The notes under the pieces are model-generated. The model was not told the DNA's origin, did not search any database, and saw only the letters and a program-made list of their open reading frames with translations. Below are positions 25,152-32,622 of a stretch of DNA of 64,000 nt, piece by piece. Every line of letters starts with the position of its first letter. The stretch's first letter is position 1. Made by a program: the position numbers and the translations under genes. The stretch comes from JACVRW01 sp963733885 (GTDB lineage Bacteria > Actinomycetota > Thermoleophilia > Solirubrobacterales > Thermoleophilaceae), in assembly GCA_963733885.1 (NCBI GenBank), contig CAVTES010000006.1, forward strand, positions 124,001 through 188,000, written 5' to 3'.

Positions 25152-25913
25152 GTGCGCCGCCTGATCACCATCCCCATTAGCCACTTCTGCGAGAAGGCGC
25201 GCTGGGCCCTCGACCGGGCCCGGCTCGACTACGTGGAGGAGCGGCATGTACAGGGCGTCCACCGGATCAAGGCGCGGCGCGCCGGCGGCGGCTCGACGGT
25301 GCCGGTGCTGGTGGCGGAGGAGGGCGTCTTTGGTGAGTCCGAGGACATCCTCCGCTACGCCGACGAGCGGATCGACGAGGAGCGGCGGCTGTTCCCGGCT
25401 GACAGGCGGCTGCGCGACGAGGTGGCGACCCTGTGCCGTGAGCTGGACGCAGGCCTCGGTCCCGACGGACGGCGGCTGATGTACGCGCACATGCTCGGCC
25501 TCAAGGGGCCGATGCTGCGCGTGAACAACCAGGGGGTGCCGGCCTGGGAGGCGCGGATGATGCACGCCCTGTGGCCTCTCATGGCGCGCTGGGGGCGGCG
25601 GGAGCTCGGCATCGGGCCGGACACGCTCCGCGTTGAGGAGGAGAACGTGCGGAGGGCGTTCGACGCGATCGCCGAGCGCCTGGCGGACGGGCGGCCGCAC
25701 CTGTGCGGGGAGCGCTTCACCGCCGCGGACCTGACGTTCGCCTGCCTGGCGGCGGCGGTGCTGGTGCCGTCGCAGTACGGAGTCAGGCTGCCGCAGCCCG
25801 ACGAGCTGCCGGACCACATCGCGCGAGATATCCGGGCGTTCCGGGAGCACCCGGCGGGCGCGTACGCGCTCGAGCTGTTCAGCACCGAGCGACCCGTGCC
25901 CGCCGGCGCTTAG
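25152..25913 (+). CDS. Glutathione S-transferase-like protein
   Basis: 253 residues from a GTG at 25152. The thioredoxin-fold N-terminal domain starts IPISHFCEKARWALDRARL, with Cys in the S/C-x-x-K GST position, then GGGSTVPVLVAEEG (cis-Pro) and ESEDILRYADE, the glutathione/thiol gamma-Glu binding turn. The C-terminal helical domain contains FTAADLTFACLAAA, the N-capping box of GSTs. Actinobacteria generally use mycothiol rather than glutathione, so the thiol cofactor and substrate are open. It precedes a DUF5519 gene by 17 bases, possibly co-transcribed. Confidence 0.75.
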   Translation: MRRLITIPISHFCEKARWALDRARLDYVEERHVQGVHRIKARRAGGGSTVPVLVAEEGVFGESEDILRYADERIDEERRLFPADRRLRDEVATLCRELDAGLGPDGRRLMYAHMLGLKGPMLRVNNQGVPAWEARMMHALWPLMARWGRRELGIGPDTLRVEEENVRRAFDAIAERLADGRPHLCGERFTAADLTFACLAAAVLVPSQYGVRLPQPDELPDHIARDIRAFREHPAGAYALELFSTERPVPAGA

Positions 25914-25930
25914 CGACGTACACTCGGTCG

Positions 25931-26395
25931 ATGCCGCCCCTGCCCAGGCGGGTTGGCGACCGCCCTCGCACCACGCCTACGAACCCGCACACGCAGCTCG
26001 ATCAGCAGCCGACCGATTTGCGGTTGGTTCAGGAGCTGGCACAGCGTGTCTTTGCGCTTCCCGGTGTTGTCGAGGCACCCAGCCGCATTTCCGTGCCGGG
26101 CGCTCGAGCGCTCGTCCTGGCCGCGGACGAGCCGGCCGGGCCGCCCGAGGCGTTCCTGATCGATCGGGAGTTCGCCCACCTTCATCCAGCTCCGGATCAC
26201 AGCCTGCACGCAATGGTTCCGACTGAAACGGTCGCCGAGGCCATCGCGGCCGGCTGGGCGGAGCCCCACCCGGTCGCGCTGAGAGGCCTCATCCCTCCGA
26301 CCGCGGTGATGCTCTACGCGCCCCGTGACGAGGCAGAGCTCGAGGTCATCGAAGGCCTCGTTCGGGCCTCACACGCATTCGCCCGCCCTGGCTGA
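25931..26395 (+). CDS. DUF5519 ('luciferase domain') protein
   Basis: 154 residues from the ATG at 25931. The core has PSRISVPGARALVLA, AFLIDREFAHLHPAPDHSLH, AAGWAEPHPVA and VMLYAPRDEAELEVIEGLVR, the pattern I associate with DUF5519/luciferase-domain proteins. The His-rich HLHPAPDHSLH may be functional. Despite the name, there is no evidence for bioluminescence. Biochemical role unknown. It lies 6 bases before acdS, so the two may be one transcription unit with the GST gene. Confidence 0.65.
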   Translation: MPPLPRRVGDRPRTTPTNPHTQLDQQPTDLRLVQELAQRVFALPGVVEAPSRISVPGARALVLAADEPAGPPEAFLIDREFAHLHPAPDHSLHAMVPTETVAEAIAAGWAEPHPVALRGLIPPTAVMLYAPRDEAELEVIEGLVRASHAFARPG

Positions 26396-26401
26396 CGGAT
26401 C

Positions 26402-27409
26402 ATGCGCCTCGACTCCTTCGCCCGCCATCCGCTCATGTTCGGCCCCTCGCCGGTCCATCCGCTCGACCGGCTCACCGCGCACCTCGGCGGAGCCCGGCTG
26501 TGGGCGAAGCGCGACGACTGCAACAGCGGCCTCGCCTACGGCGGCAACAAGACGCGCAAGCTCGAGTACCTGGTGGCCGACGCTCTCGCCAAGGGCTGCG
26601 ACACGCTCGTCTCGATCGGCGGCGTGCAGTCGAACCACACTCGGCAGGTGGCCGCCGCGGCCGCGCGGACCGGGCTCGGGTGCGTGCTCGTGCAGGAGAG
26701 CTGGGTCGACTGGCCGGACGTGGCCTACGACCGCGTCGGCAACATCCAGCTCAGCCGCATCATGGGCGCCGACGTGCGGCTCGTGCAGTCGGAGTTCGGG
26801 ATCGGCTTCAAGGAAAGCTGGGAGCAGGCACTCGCGGACGTGGAGCGGGGCGGCGGCACGCCGTACGCGATCCCGGCGGGCGCGTCGGACCACGAGCTCG
26901 GCGGGCTCGGGTTCGCGCGCTGGGCGCAGGAGGTCGCCGAGCAGGAGCGTGAGCTCGGCATCTTCTTCGACACGATCGTGGTGTGCTCGGTCACCGGCAG
27001 CACGCAGGCGGGCATGGTGGCGGGCTTCGCCGCGCAGGAGGCGGAGCGGCGCGTGATCGGTATCGACGGGTCGGCGAGGCCGGCGGAGACACGCGAGCAG
27101 GTGGCTCGCATCGCCCGCGCCACCGCCGCGCTGATCGACGTGGGCCGCGAGCTCCGCGACGAGGAGATCGTGCTGGACGACCGCTACCACGCGGGCACCT
27201 ACGGGATCCCGGACCGGCGTACGCTGGAGGCGATCCGCACCGCCGGGCGGCTCGAGGGGATGATCACCGACCCGGTCTATGAGGGGAAGTCGATGGCGGG
27301 GATGATCGACCTGGTCACCCGCGACGAGATCGAGCGCAGCTCGAACGTGCTGTACGCCCATCTCGGCGGGCAGCCCGCGCTGAGCGCGTACGCGGGCCTG
27401 TTCCGTTAG
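26402..27409 (+). CDS. acdS: 1-aminocyclopropane-1-carboxylate (ACC) deaminase
   Basis: 335 residues, a PLP enzyme that cleaves the ethylene precursor ACC to 2-oxobutyrate and ammonia. The PLP Lys is K50 (GGNKTRKLEYL), with S77/N78 in GGVQSNHTRQ. The residues that separate true ACC deaminases from D-cysteine desulfhydrases are present: Y293-E294 in DPVYEGKSMAG and L321 in YAHLGGQPAL, each one position off the reference numbering (294, 295, 322). The start ATG at 26402 is 6 bases after the DUF5519 gene. The activity is typical of plant-associated soil bacteria. Confidence 0.92.
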   Translation: MRLDSFARHPLMFGPSPVHPLDRLTAHLGGARLWAKRDDCNSGLAYGGNKTRKLEYLVADALAKGCDTLVSIGGVQSNHTRQVAAAAARTGLGCVLVQESWVDWPDVAYDRVGNIQLSRIMGADVRLVQSEFGIGFKESWEQALADVERGGGTPYAIPAGASDHELGGLGFARWAQEVAEQERELGIFFDTIVVCSVTGSTQAGMVAGFAAQEAERRVIGIDGSARPAETREQVARIARATAALIDVGRELRDEEIVLDDRYHAGTYGIPDRRTLEAIRTAGRLEGMITDPVYEGKSMAGMIDLVTRDEIERSSNVLYAHLGGQPALSAYAGLFR

Positions 27410-27410
27410 C

Positions 27411-28049
27411 TCAGCGGACCACGCGGTACGTCACGTGCGTCGACTTCGGGGAGGCGACCACGTCGATCGGCTCGAGCGTGGGATCGCCCACGTTCTCGAG
27501 CAGGCGCTCACCCGAGCCCAGGACAAGGGGCGCGATGTGCAGCTGCAACTGGTCGAGGAGGCCCGCCGCGAGGTACTGCCGAACGGCGGCGGCGCCGCCC
27601 GCGATCTGGACGTCCTGGTCCCCCGCCGCGGCCCGGGCCTGCTCGAGGGCAGATTCGATCCCGTCCGTGACGAAGTGGAAGGTGGTGCCGCCCTCCATCG
27701 GCACAGGGTCGCGCGGGTGGTGCGTGAGCACGAACACCGGCACGTGGTAAGGCGGGTTCTCGCCCCACCAGCCCCGCCAGCTCTCGTCCCACTCGCCGCG
27801 CCCGGGACTGAACATGTTGCGGCCCATGATGAAGGCTCCGACACCCCTGCCGTACTCGGCCGCCACATCGTCGTCGGGACCACCCTTCACGCCTCCTTCC
27901 ATGCCCTGCAGGCGGCGCCAGCTCGCGGTCGGGTACACCCACCGGTGGAGGCGCAGGCCGCCCTCGCCGAGCGGGCTCTTCGGGCCCTGGTTCGGCCCGG
28001 CGACGAATCCGTCGAGCGAGATCGATAGCTGCGAGGTGACTTGGCTCAT
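27411..28049 (-). CDS. Dihydrofolate reductase / RibD C-terminal domain protein
   Basis: 212 residues with the standalone RibD_C/DHFR-like fold. It starts VTSQLSISLDGFVAGP, then GAFIMGRNMFSPG, PVFVLTHHPRDP, GDQDVQIAGGAAAVRQYL and LLDQLQLHIAPLVLGSGERL, all standard for the YyaP/YwjB-like group. It binds NADPH in the family model. Most members have no proven substrate, and some act in resistance or pyrimidine-like reductions. It converges with acdS with a one-base gap. Monocistronic. Confidence 0.85.
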   Translation of the reverse strand: MSQVTSQLSISLDGFVAGPNQGPKSPLGEGGLRLHRWVYPTASWRRLQGMEGGVKGGPDDDVAAEYGRGVGAFIMGRNMFSPGRGEWDESWRGWWGENPPYHVPVFVLTHHPRDPVPMEGGTTFHFVTDGIESALEQARAAAGDQDVQIAGGAAAVRQYLAAGLLDQLQLHIAPLVLGSGERLLENVGDPTLEPIDVVASPKSTHVTYRVVR

Positions 28050-28104
28050 GGGGCTCTTGACCTTACGCGGAGCCGTGAATCATCGCTCGCGTACGCTCTC
28101 GGTC

Positions 28105-28743
28105 ATGTGGCCGCCGGAAGCGCTCGAGTTCCTTCGCGAGCTCGAGGCCAACAACGACCGGGACTGGTTCAAGGCGAACCGCTCGCGCTACGACGCGCAC
28201 CTGGTCGAGCCCGCGCGGGAGATGGCGGTGCGGATGTCGCACCTCGGCAACGCGCACATGTTCCGTCCCTACCACGACACCCGCTTCCACATGCGGCCGC
28301 CGATCAAGGAGCAGCTCGGCGTGGCGATCGGCTATGGCGGCGCCGGCGGCTACTACTTCGAGCTGTCGCTCGACGGCCTGCTCTTGGCCGCCGGAATGCA
28401 CCACCCAGCGTCCGACCAGCTCGAGCGCTTCCGCCGCACGATCGACGACGGCCGCCGCGCGGCCGGCTTCGAGCGCGCCGTCAAGGCGGCGCACGCCGGC
28501 GGCCTCGAGCTCGCGCCGCCGGCTCTGAAGCGCGCCCCGCGCGGCTACCCGATCGACCACCCCCGCATCGACCGCCTCCGCCTGAAGGAGCTCGCCGTCT
28601 ACCGGAGGCACCCACTCGAGCCGTGGCTGCACGAGCCCGCCTGTGACGAGCGGGTCCGCTCGGAGCTCGAATCGGCACGGCCCCTCGTCGCGTGGCTTCG
28701 CAAGCACGTCGGCCCGCCGTCACAGTCGCGCGCCGATTCGTAA
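28105..28743 (+). CDS. DUF2461 family protein
   Basis: 212 residues from the ATG at 28105. It has the family signature ALEFLRELEANNDRDWFKANRSRYD at the N-terminus (given here only as position 5-29), then FRPYHDTRFHMRPPIKEQLG, YYFELSLDGLLLAAGM and GYPIDHPRIDRLRLKELAVY. DUF2461 proteins are widespread and uncharacterised. The conserved N/D-W-F-x-x-N/H box is intact. Its start lies 55 bases from the divergent RibD-like gene, so the promoters may overlap. Confidence 0.85.
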   Translation: MWPPEALEFLRELEANNDRDWFKANRSRYDAHLVEPAREMAVRMSHLGNAHMFRPYHDTRFHMRPPIKEQLGVAIGYGGAGGYYFELSLDGLLLAAGMHHPASDQLERFRRTIDDGRRAAGFERAVKAAHAGGLELAPPALKRAPRGYPIDHPRIDRLRLKELAVYRRHPLEPWLHEPACDERVRSELESARPLVAWLRKHVGPPSQSRADS

Positions 28744-28761
28744 ACGCTCGGGCTCCTCCCC

Positions 28762-29250
28762 TCATTGCCGTAGTTCGTCCGGCGGCGCCTCCCCTTCCCA
28801 GTAGTCGACCGCGTCCGCGTGCCGGAAGAACGCCCGCAAACCGCCGCCGCGCGGCAGCCGCTCGCCCACGCCGACCTTGCCCGCGTCCGGATAGACCACC
28901 ACGTCCGGGCGCCCGTGGCTGCTCACCGCGAGGAACCTGACCGTCTCGCCGGTCCGGTTGATGACCTGGTGCGCGCCGGACTCTCCCAGCGCGAAGCGCA
29001 CCGCCTCGCCCGGCTCCAACGAGCGCTCGCCCTCGGGCGTCCGCAGCGTCGGCCGCCCCGCCAGCACGATCAGCACCTCCTCGTCGGCATAGTGGAAGTG
29101 GTACGGGTAGGCGGCCTCGCCAGCCGGCACCTCCCACAGGCTGCACCCGATCAGCTCGCTTCCAAGCTCGTATCCGATGCGCGCCCGGCGGGCGCGGAAG
29201 CCGGGCGGCCGCTCCCCCCGCTCGAACTGAGGATCGTTGATGTTCGGCAT
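28762..29250 (-). CDS. Cupin-domain protein
   Basis: 162 residues from the ATG at 29250. The single conserved cupin barrel has motif 1 PYHFHYADEEVLIVLAGRP (two His and Glu metal ligands) and motif 2 GAHQVINRTGETVRFLAV (third His). It is probably a metal-binding enzyme or small-molecule sensor. A longer start at 29289 would place the coding region inside a perfect palindrome (29266-29289) and begin with the palindrome's own bases. I therefore prefer 29250 and read the palindrome as an operator just upstream. Confidence 0.8.
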   Translation of the reverse strand: MPNINDPQFERGERPPGFRARRARIGYELGSELIGCSLWEVPAGEAAYPYHFHYADEEVLIVLAGRPTLRTPEGERSLEPGEAVRFALGESGAHQVINRTGETVRFLAVSSHGRPDVVVYPDAGKVGVGERLPRGGGLRAFFRHADAVDYWEGEAPPDELRQ

Positions 29251-29265
29251 TCGCGGCACGTTACT

Positions 29266-29289
29266 ATGTGCAACCATTTGGTTGCACAT
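29266..29289. promoter_or_regulatory. Perfect 10-bp inverted repeat, probable operator
   Basis: ATGTGCAACC (29266-29275), 4-base spacer ATTT, GGTTGCACAT (29280-29289). The arms are fully complementary, the site is A+T-rich against the local background, and it is 16 bases before the cupin start. The dyad resembles operators of ArsR/MarR/PadR-type repressors in form. No regulator gene lies beside it in the window. Confidence 0.65.
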
Positions 29290-29310
29290 CCTCTGCGGTA
29301 CGCGGTTAGC

Positions 29311-30024
29311 TCACGAGCGCTGTCGCCGCGCGGCCTCGGCAACCAGCGCCGCGTTGTCGCGCGCGGCCGACCCATCGGGCATGAGCGTCGTGTCCTCGAG
29401 GCCGATGCGCACGTCGCGGCCTCGCGCCAGCGCGGCGTCGAGCACCTCCCAGGCGTCGGCGCCGGCACCGTGGTGGAGCTGCGGTGCGCTCAGCCCGCCC
29501 CGCACGAGTAGCTCGTCAATCTCGGCGGCGGCCGCCACGGGGTCGTCGGCGCCCCCGTCGCTCGTCTCGACGAGCACGCGGAGCGGCGCGAGCCCGCGCT
29601 CGAGCAGGAGCTTCGCGTCGGCATGGTTCCACACCCCCGCCTCCACCCCCACACGCCGCCGTGCGAGCAACTCACACAGCTGGGCCGAGCCCGGCTCGGC
29701 CAGGTTGACCGATGCGTAGTCCGGCAGCTCCTGCCAGGCCTCCACACTGGCGTGGCGCCGCTCGGCGTCGCCGTCGGTGGTCCAGAGGCCGGTGGTGAGG
29801 CCGAGCGGAACGCCGGGGCACGCCGCACGGATCGCCCGCACCGTCGCACCCGCGGCGTCGGGCTCCACCGTGTCGCGGCCGCCGGGCGCGCGCGGGTGCA
29901 CGTGAAGCTCGGCGGCCCCGGCCGCCACCGCCCGCCGGGCATCGGCGGCCAGCTCGCCGGCGGTCAGGGGCACGGCCGGATGGTCGTCCCGCGGCCGCTG
30001 GCCGTTCAGGCAGGCCTGGAGCAC
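29311..30024 (-). CDS. BKACE-family (DUF849) beta-keto acid cleavage enzyme
   Basis: 237 residues from a GTG at 30024 (VLQACLNGQR). This start is chosen because family members begin at that strand, although the frame is open further upstream. Motifs: ELHVHPRAPGGRDTV (metal-binding His pair), GLTTGLWTTDGD, YASVNLAEPG, GVEAGVWNHADAK, and the C-terminal VRIGLEDTTLMPDG. BKACE enzymes condense a beta-keto acid with acetyl-CoA to give acetoacetate and a CoA ester. The third active-site His (LQLHHG-type, QLHHGAG) is present. The substrate is unknown. Confidence 0.85.
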   Translation of the reverse strand: MLQACLNGQRPRDDHPAVPLTAGELAADARRAVAAGAAELHVHPRAPGGRDTVEPDAAGATVRAIRAACPGVPLGLTTGLWTTDGDAERRHASVEAWQELPDYASVNLAEPGSAQLCELLARRRVGVEAGVWNHADAKLLLERGLAPLRVLVETSDGGADDPVAAAAEIDELLVRGGLSAPQLHHGAGADAWEVLDAALARGRDVRIGLEDTTLMPDGSAARDNAALVAEAARRQRS

Positions 30025-30081
30025 TGCCCCAGGCTGCGCGGGCTGCTCCGGGAGCGCCCCGATCGAGCGGTAGTACTCGAT

Positions 30082-30227
30082 CGAATGCCGTGTCCATGAG
30101 GCGCTCGGCGTGGAAGTCCACCGTGCCCCGCACGTCCTTGAACAGGCCCGCGCACCCAAGTGACCATCATGTGGCGGGCGCGGAACTCCGCCGCGGTATG
30201 CCCGAGCTCGAATATCCAGGCCCCCAT
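30082..30227 (-). pseudogene. Truncated, frameshifted YceI-like fragment
   Basis: An ATG at 30227 starts GAWIFELGHTAAEFRARHMM and VTWVRG, then one extra G in GCGCGGGCCTGTTC throws the frame. Removing it gives VRGLFKDVRGTVDFHAERLM and DTAF, the first about 48 residues of an actinobacterial YceI-like lipocalin-fold protein. Nothing of the remaining about 120 residues follows. The sequence runs into the leader of the BKACE gene. Both truncation and frame change point to a dead gene. Confidence 0.6.
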
Positions 30228-30255
30228 CGCACGAGGATAGGCGGGCGCTCAGCAA

Positions 30256-30999
30256 TCAGTGCACGTCCCGGCCGCGCAGCAGCGCGTAGCCGCCGGCGAA
30301 GGCGGCGCCGATCCAGGCCATCATCGTCAGCGCCGCAAGTCCGGGCGCAAGAAGGTCGACCTCGCCCAGCCCCGCATCCTCGGCCGGGATGCCCGACAGG
30401 CTCGTGGGCAGCGCCCCGAAGGGCCCGAACCGGCCGACCTCGGGGACGAGTGTGGTCACCATCGGCTCGACCACGAACCCCAGCAGAACTACCCCGACGA
30501 CGGCGATCACTTGGTTGCGCACGAGGGCGCCGAGACCTACCCCCAGCGCGCCCACGAGCGCGGCCACCAACGCGTTGCGGCCCAGCTGGGCGGCCAGCTC
30601 GCCGGCCGCGGGCAGCGGCAGGTCGCGCACGGAAAGGATCACCGTGCCCACGATCGTCACCGCCACCGAGATCATCACCGAGAGCGCCGCCCCCGCCGCC
30701 GCGAATGCCAGTGTCTTCGCCGCCAGGAAGCGCAGCCGGTCGGGCGCCGCGAGCAGGGAGCTCGTGATCGTTCGGTGACGCCACTCGCCGCCGATCCCGA
30801 CGACGGCCAGGATGAAGATGAAGAAGCCGCTCATGTCGGACGCGAAGACGTCGACGAGCACCGAGTCCTCGGTCGGCTCGGTGAGCAAGCTCACGAGCAC
30901 CGTGATGAGCAGCGAGGTTCCCACGGCGGCCCCGGCCAGCCCGGCGAACGTGCGCGTGGTGCGCAGCTTGATCAGCTCGGCTCGGAGCAGCGGCTTCAT
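30256..30999 (-). CDS. ABC-2 type transporter permease
   Basis: 247 residues with six probable membrane helices, starting at the ATG 30999 (KPLLRAELIKLRTTRTF, a typical ABC-2 opening with LRAELxKLRTTR). The sequence GGEWRHRTITSSLLAAPDRL is the conserved cytosolic E-W-R-x-x-T loop of ABC-2 exporters. The start overlaps the ATPase stop by 4 bases. With the upstream ATPase and the two-component pair it forms an export module likely acting on a peptide antibiotic, lipid or drug. The substrate is not predictable. Confidence 0.88.
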   Translation of the reverse strand: MKPLLRAELIKLRTTRTFAGLAGAAVGTSLLITVLVSLLTEPTEDSVLVDVFASDMSGFFIFILAVVGIGGEWRHRTITSSLLAAPDRLRFLAAKTLAFAAAGAALSVMISVAVTIVGTVILSVRDLPLPAAGELAAQLGRNALVAALVGALGVGLGALVRNQVIAVVGVVLLGFVVEPMVTTLVPEVGRFGPFGALPTSLSGIPAEDAGLGEVDLLAPGLAALTMMAWIGAAFAGGYALLRGRDVH

Positions 31000-31889
31000 G
31001 CGGCCTCCGCGGTCAGCTCGAGGAAGGCGTCCTCCAGGGAGCGCGAGACCGCGACGAGCTCCGAGAGGGCCACGCCGTGCTCGGCGGCGACGGCGCCGAC
31101 GGCCTCGGGCGAAGCGCCGCGCACGACCAGCGCCGCGGGCGTTTCCTCCACGAACATGCCCCGCCCGCGAAGCAGCCCGGCGAGGCGCCACACCTCCGCG
31201 GTGCGCACGCGGGTCACCGGCTCGTCCGAGCCGCCCAGCACCCCCTCCAAGGGGCCGCTCGCCCGTAGGACTCCGTTGGCGATCACCACGACGTCGTCCG
31301 CGGCCTGGGCAACCTCGGAGAGCAGGTGGCTCGACACGAGCACCGCGCGGCCGCGGGCCGCCTCGGCGCGCAGCAGGTCGCGCATCCAGCGGATCCCGGG
31401 TGGATCGAGGCCGTTGGCCGGCTCGTCCAGGATCAGGACCTCGGGGTCGCCGAGCAGCGCCGCAGCGATCGCGAGCCGCTGGCGCATGCCCATCGAGTAG
31501 CCCTTGACGCGGCGCCCCGCCGCGGCCGTGAGCCCCACGCTCTCCAGCACCTCGTTTACGCGGCGGGCGGGGTGGTCTCCGGCGGCGGCGAGCACGCGAA
31601 GATGGTTGCGACCGGTGCGGCCCGGATGGAAGCTCGCCTCCTCCAGCACCACACCCACTTGTGCGCTCGGATGCGGAAGGTCCTCGTAGCGCCTGCCGCC
31701 AAAGGTGCCCTGACCGGAGCTCGGACGGACGAGGCCAAGGAGCATCCGAAGCGTGGTGCTCTTCCCGGCGCCGTTGGGTCCCAGGAAGCCGGTGACGCGG
31801 CCGGCCTGGACCTCGAAGGACAGGTCCCTGACCGCCTCGATCTTCCCGAAGCGCTTGCTGATCCCGCGGATCTCGATCGCTGCCCTCAT
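30996..31889 (-). CDS. ABC transporter ATP-binding protein
   Basis: 297 residues from the ATG at 31889. It has Walker A GPNGAGKST, Q-loop, signature YSMGMRQRLAIA, Walker B VLILDEPANGLDP, and H-loop VLVSSHLLSEV. A C-terminal extension of about 90 residues after the ATPase core is common in ABC-2/DrrA/BcrA-type drug exporters. It is translationally coupled to the permease. It lies 70 bases downstream of the response regulator, so the module is probably one transcript controlled by it. Confidence 0.93.
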   Translation of the reverse strand: MRAAIEIRGISKRFGKIEAVRDLSFEVQAGRVTGFLGPNGAGKSTTLRMLLGLVRPSSGQGTFGGRRYEDLPHPSAQVGVVLEEASFHPGRTGRNHLRVLAAAGDHPARRVNEVLESVGLTAAAGRRVKGYSMGMRQRLAIAAALLGDPEVLILDEPANGLDPPGIRWMRDLLRAEAARGRAVLVSSHLLSEVAQAADDVVVIANGVLRASGPLEGVLGGSDEPVTRVRTAEVWRLAGLLRGRGMFVEETPAALVVRGASPEAVGAVAAEHGVALSELVAVSRSLEDAFLELTAEAA

Positions 31890-31959
31890 CCCGCGGACCA
31901 AGCTACGTCCACGGACCGCCGCCGCCATCGGCCGCGAGCATGGTATTTCAGCTCCTACT

Positions 31960-32622
31960 TCAGGATGAGCGCGGCCGCACGAGCCCCACGTCGTACGCGA
32001 AGACCACTGCCTGCACGCGGTCGCGCAGCCCCAGCTTCCGTAGCACCGAGGACACATGCGTCTTCACGGTCGCCTCGGTCAGCACCAGCCGAGTGGCGAT
32101 CTCCGCGTTCGAGAGCGCCAGCGCCACGAAGCGCAGCACCTCCACCTCCCGCTCGGTCAGCTCGTCCAAGTTGGGAGGGCGCGCTGAGTCGTCGGGGAGA
32201 ACGCCCGCGAAGCGGTCGAGCAGGCGCCGCGTGACGGCGGGGGCGAGCAGGGCGTCGCCCCGGGCGATCACGCGGACCGCCTCGGTCAGCTCGGCCGGAC
32301 GGACGTCCTTCAGGAGGAAGCCGCTGGCGCCGGCGCGCAGCGCGGAGAACACGTACTCGTCGACGTCGTAGGTCGTGAGGATCACGATGCGGGCGGCGCT
32401 GCCGGAGTCGGCGATGCGGCGCGTGGCCTCGATGCCGTCCACGCCGGGCATCCGCACGTCCATGAGCACGACGTCGGGCTGCAGCCGCTCCACCATCGCG
32501 ACCGCCTCGCTGCCGTCGCCTGCCTCGCCCACCACCTCCATGTCCTCTTTGGCTTCGAGGATCATGCGGAAGCCGCCGCGGACGAGCGCCTGGTCGTCGG
32601 CAATCAGAACCCGCACGCTCAC
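31960..32622 (-). CDS. NarL/LuxR-type response regulator
   Basis: 220 residues. The receiver domain (1-120) has the phospho-Asp in VVLMDVRMPG, acidic pair ADDQ near the N-terminus, switch T in ILTTYD and K in FLLKDVRP. The LuxR-type HTH (155-215) has LTEREVEVLRFVALALSNAE and EATVKTHVSSVLRKL. Start GTG/ATG overlaps the kinase stop by 4 bases. It is the partner of the kinase at 32619 and likely activator of the ABC genes downstream. Confidence 0.93.
   Translation of the reverse strand: MSVRVLIADDQALVRGGFRMILEAKEDMEVVGEAGDGSEAVAMVERLQPDVVLMDVRMPGVDGIEATRRIADSGSAARIVILTTYDVDEYVFSALRAGASGFLLKDVRPAELTEAVRVIARGDALLAPAVTRRLLDRFAGVLPDDSARPPNLDELTEREVEVLRFVALALSNAEIATRLVLTEATVKTHVSSVLRKLGLRDRVQAVVFAYDVGLVRPRSS

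Noticed and set aside
26402..27409. D-cysteine desulfhydrase
   Set aside because: The discriminating positions read Y-E and L as in true ACC deaminase.
30025..30255. Upstream extension of the BKACE enzyme
   Set aside because: The extra residues coincide with the YceI remnant in another frame and are absent from the family pattern.
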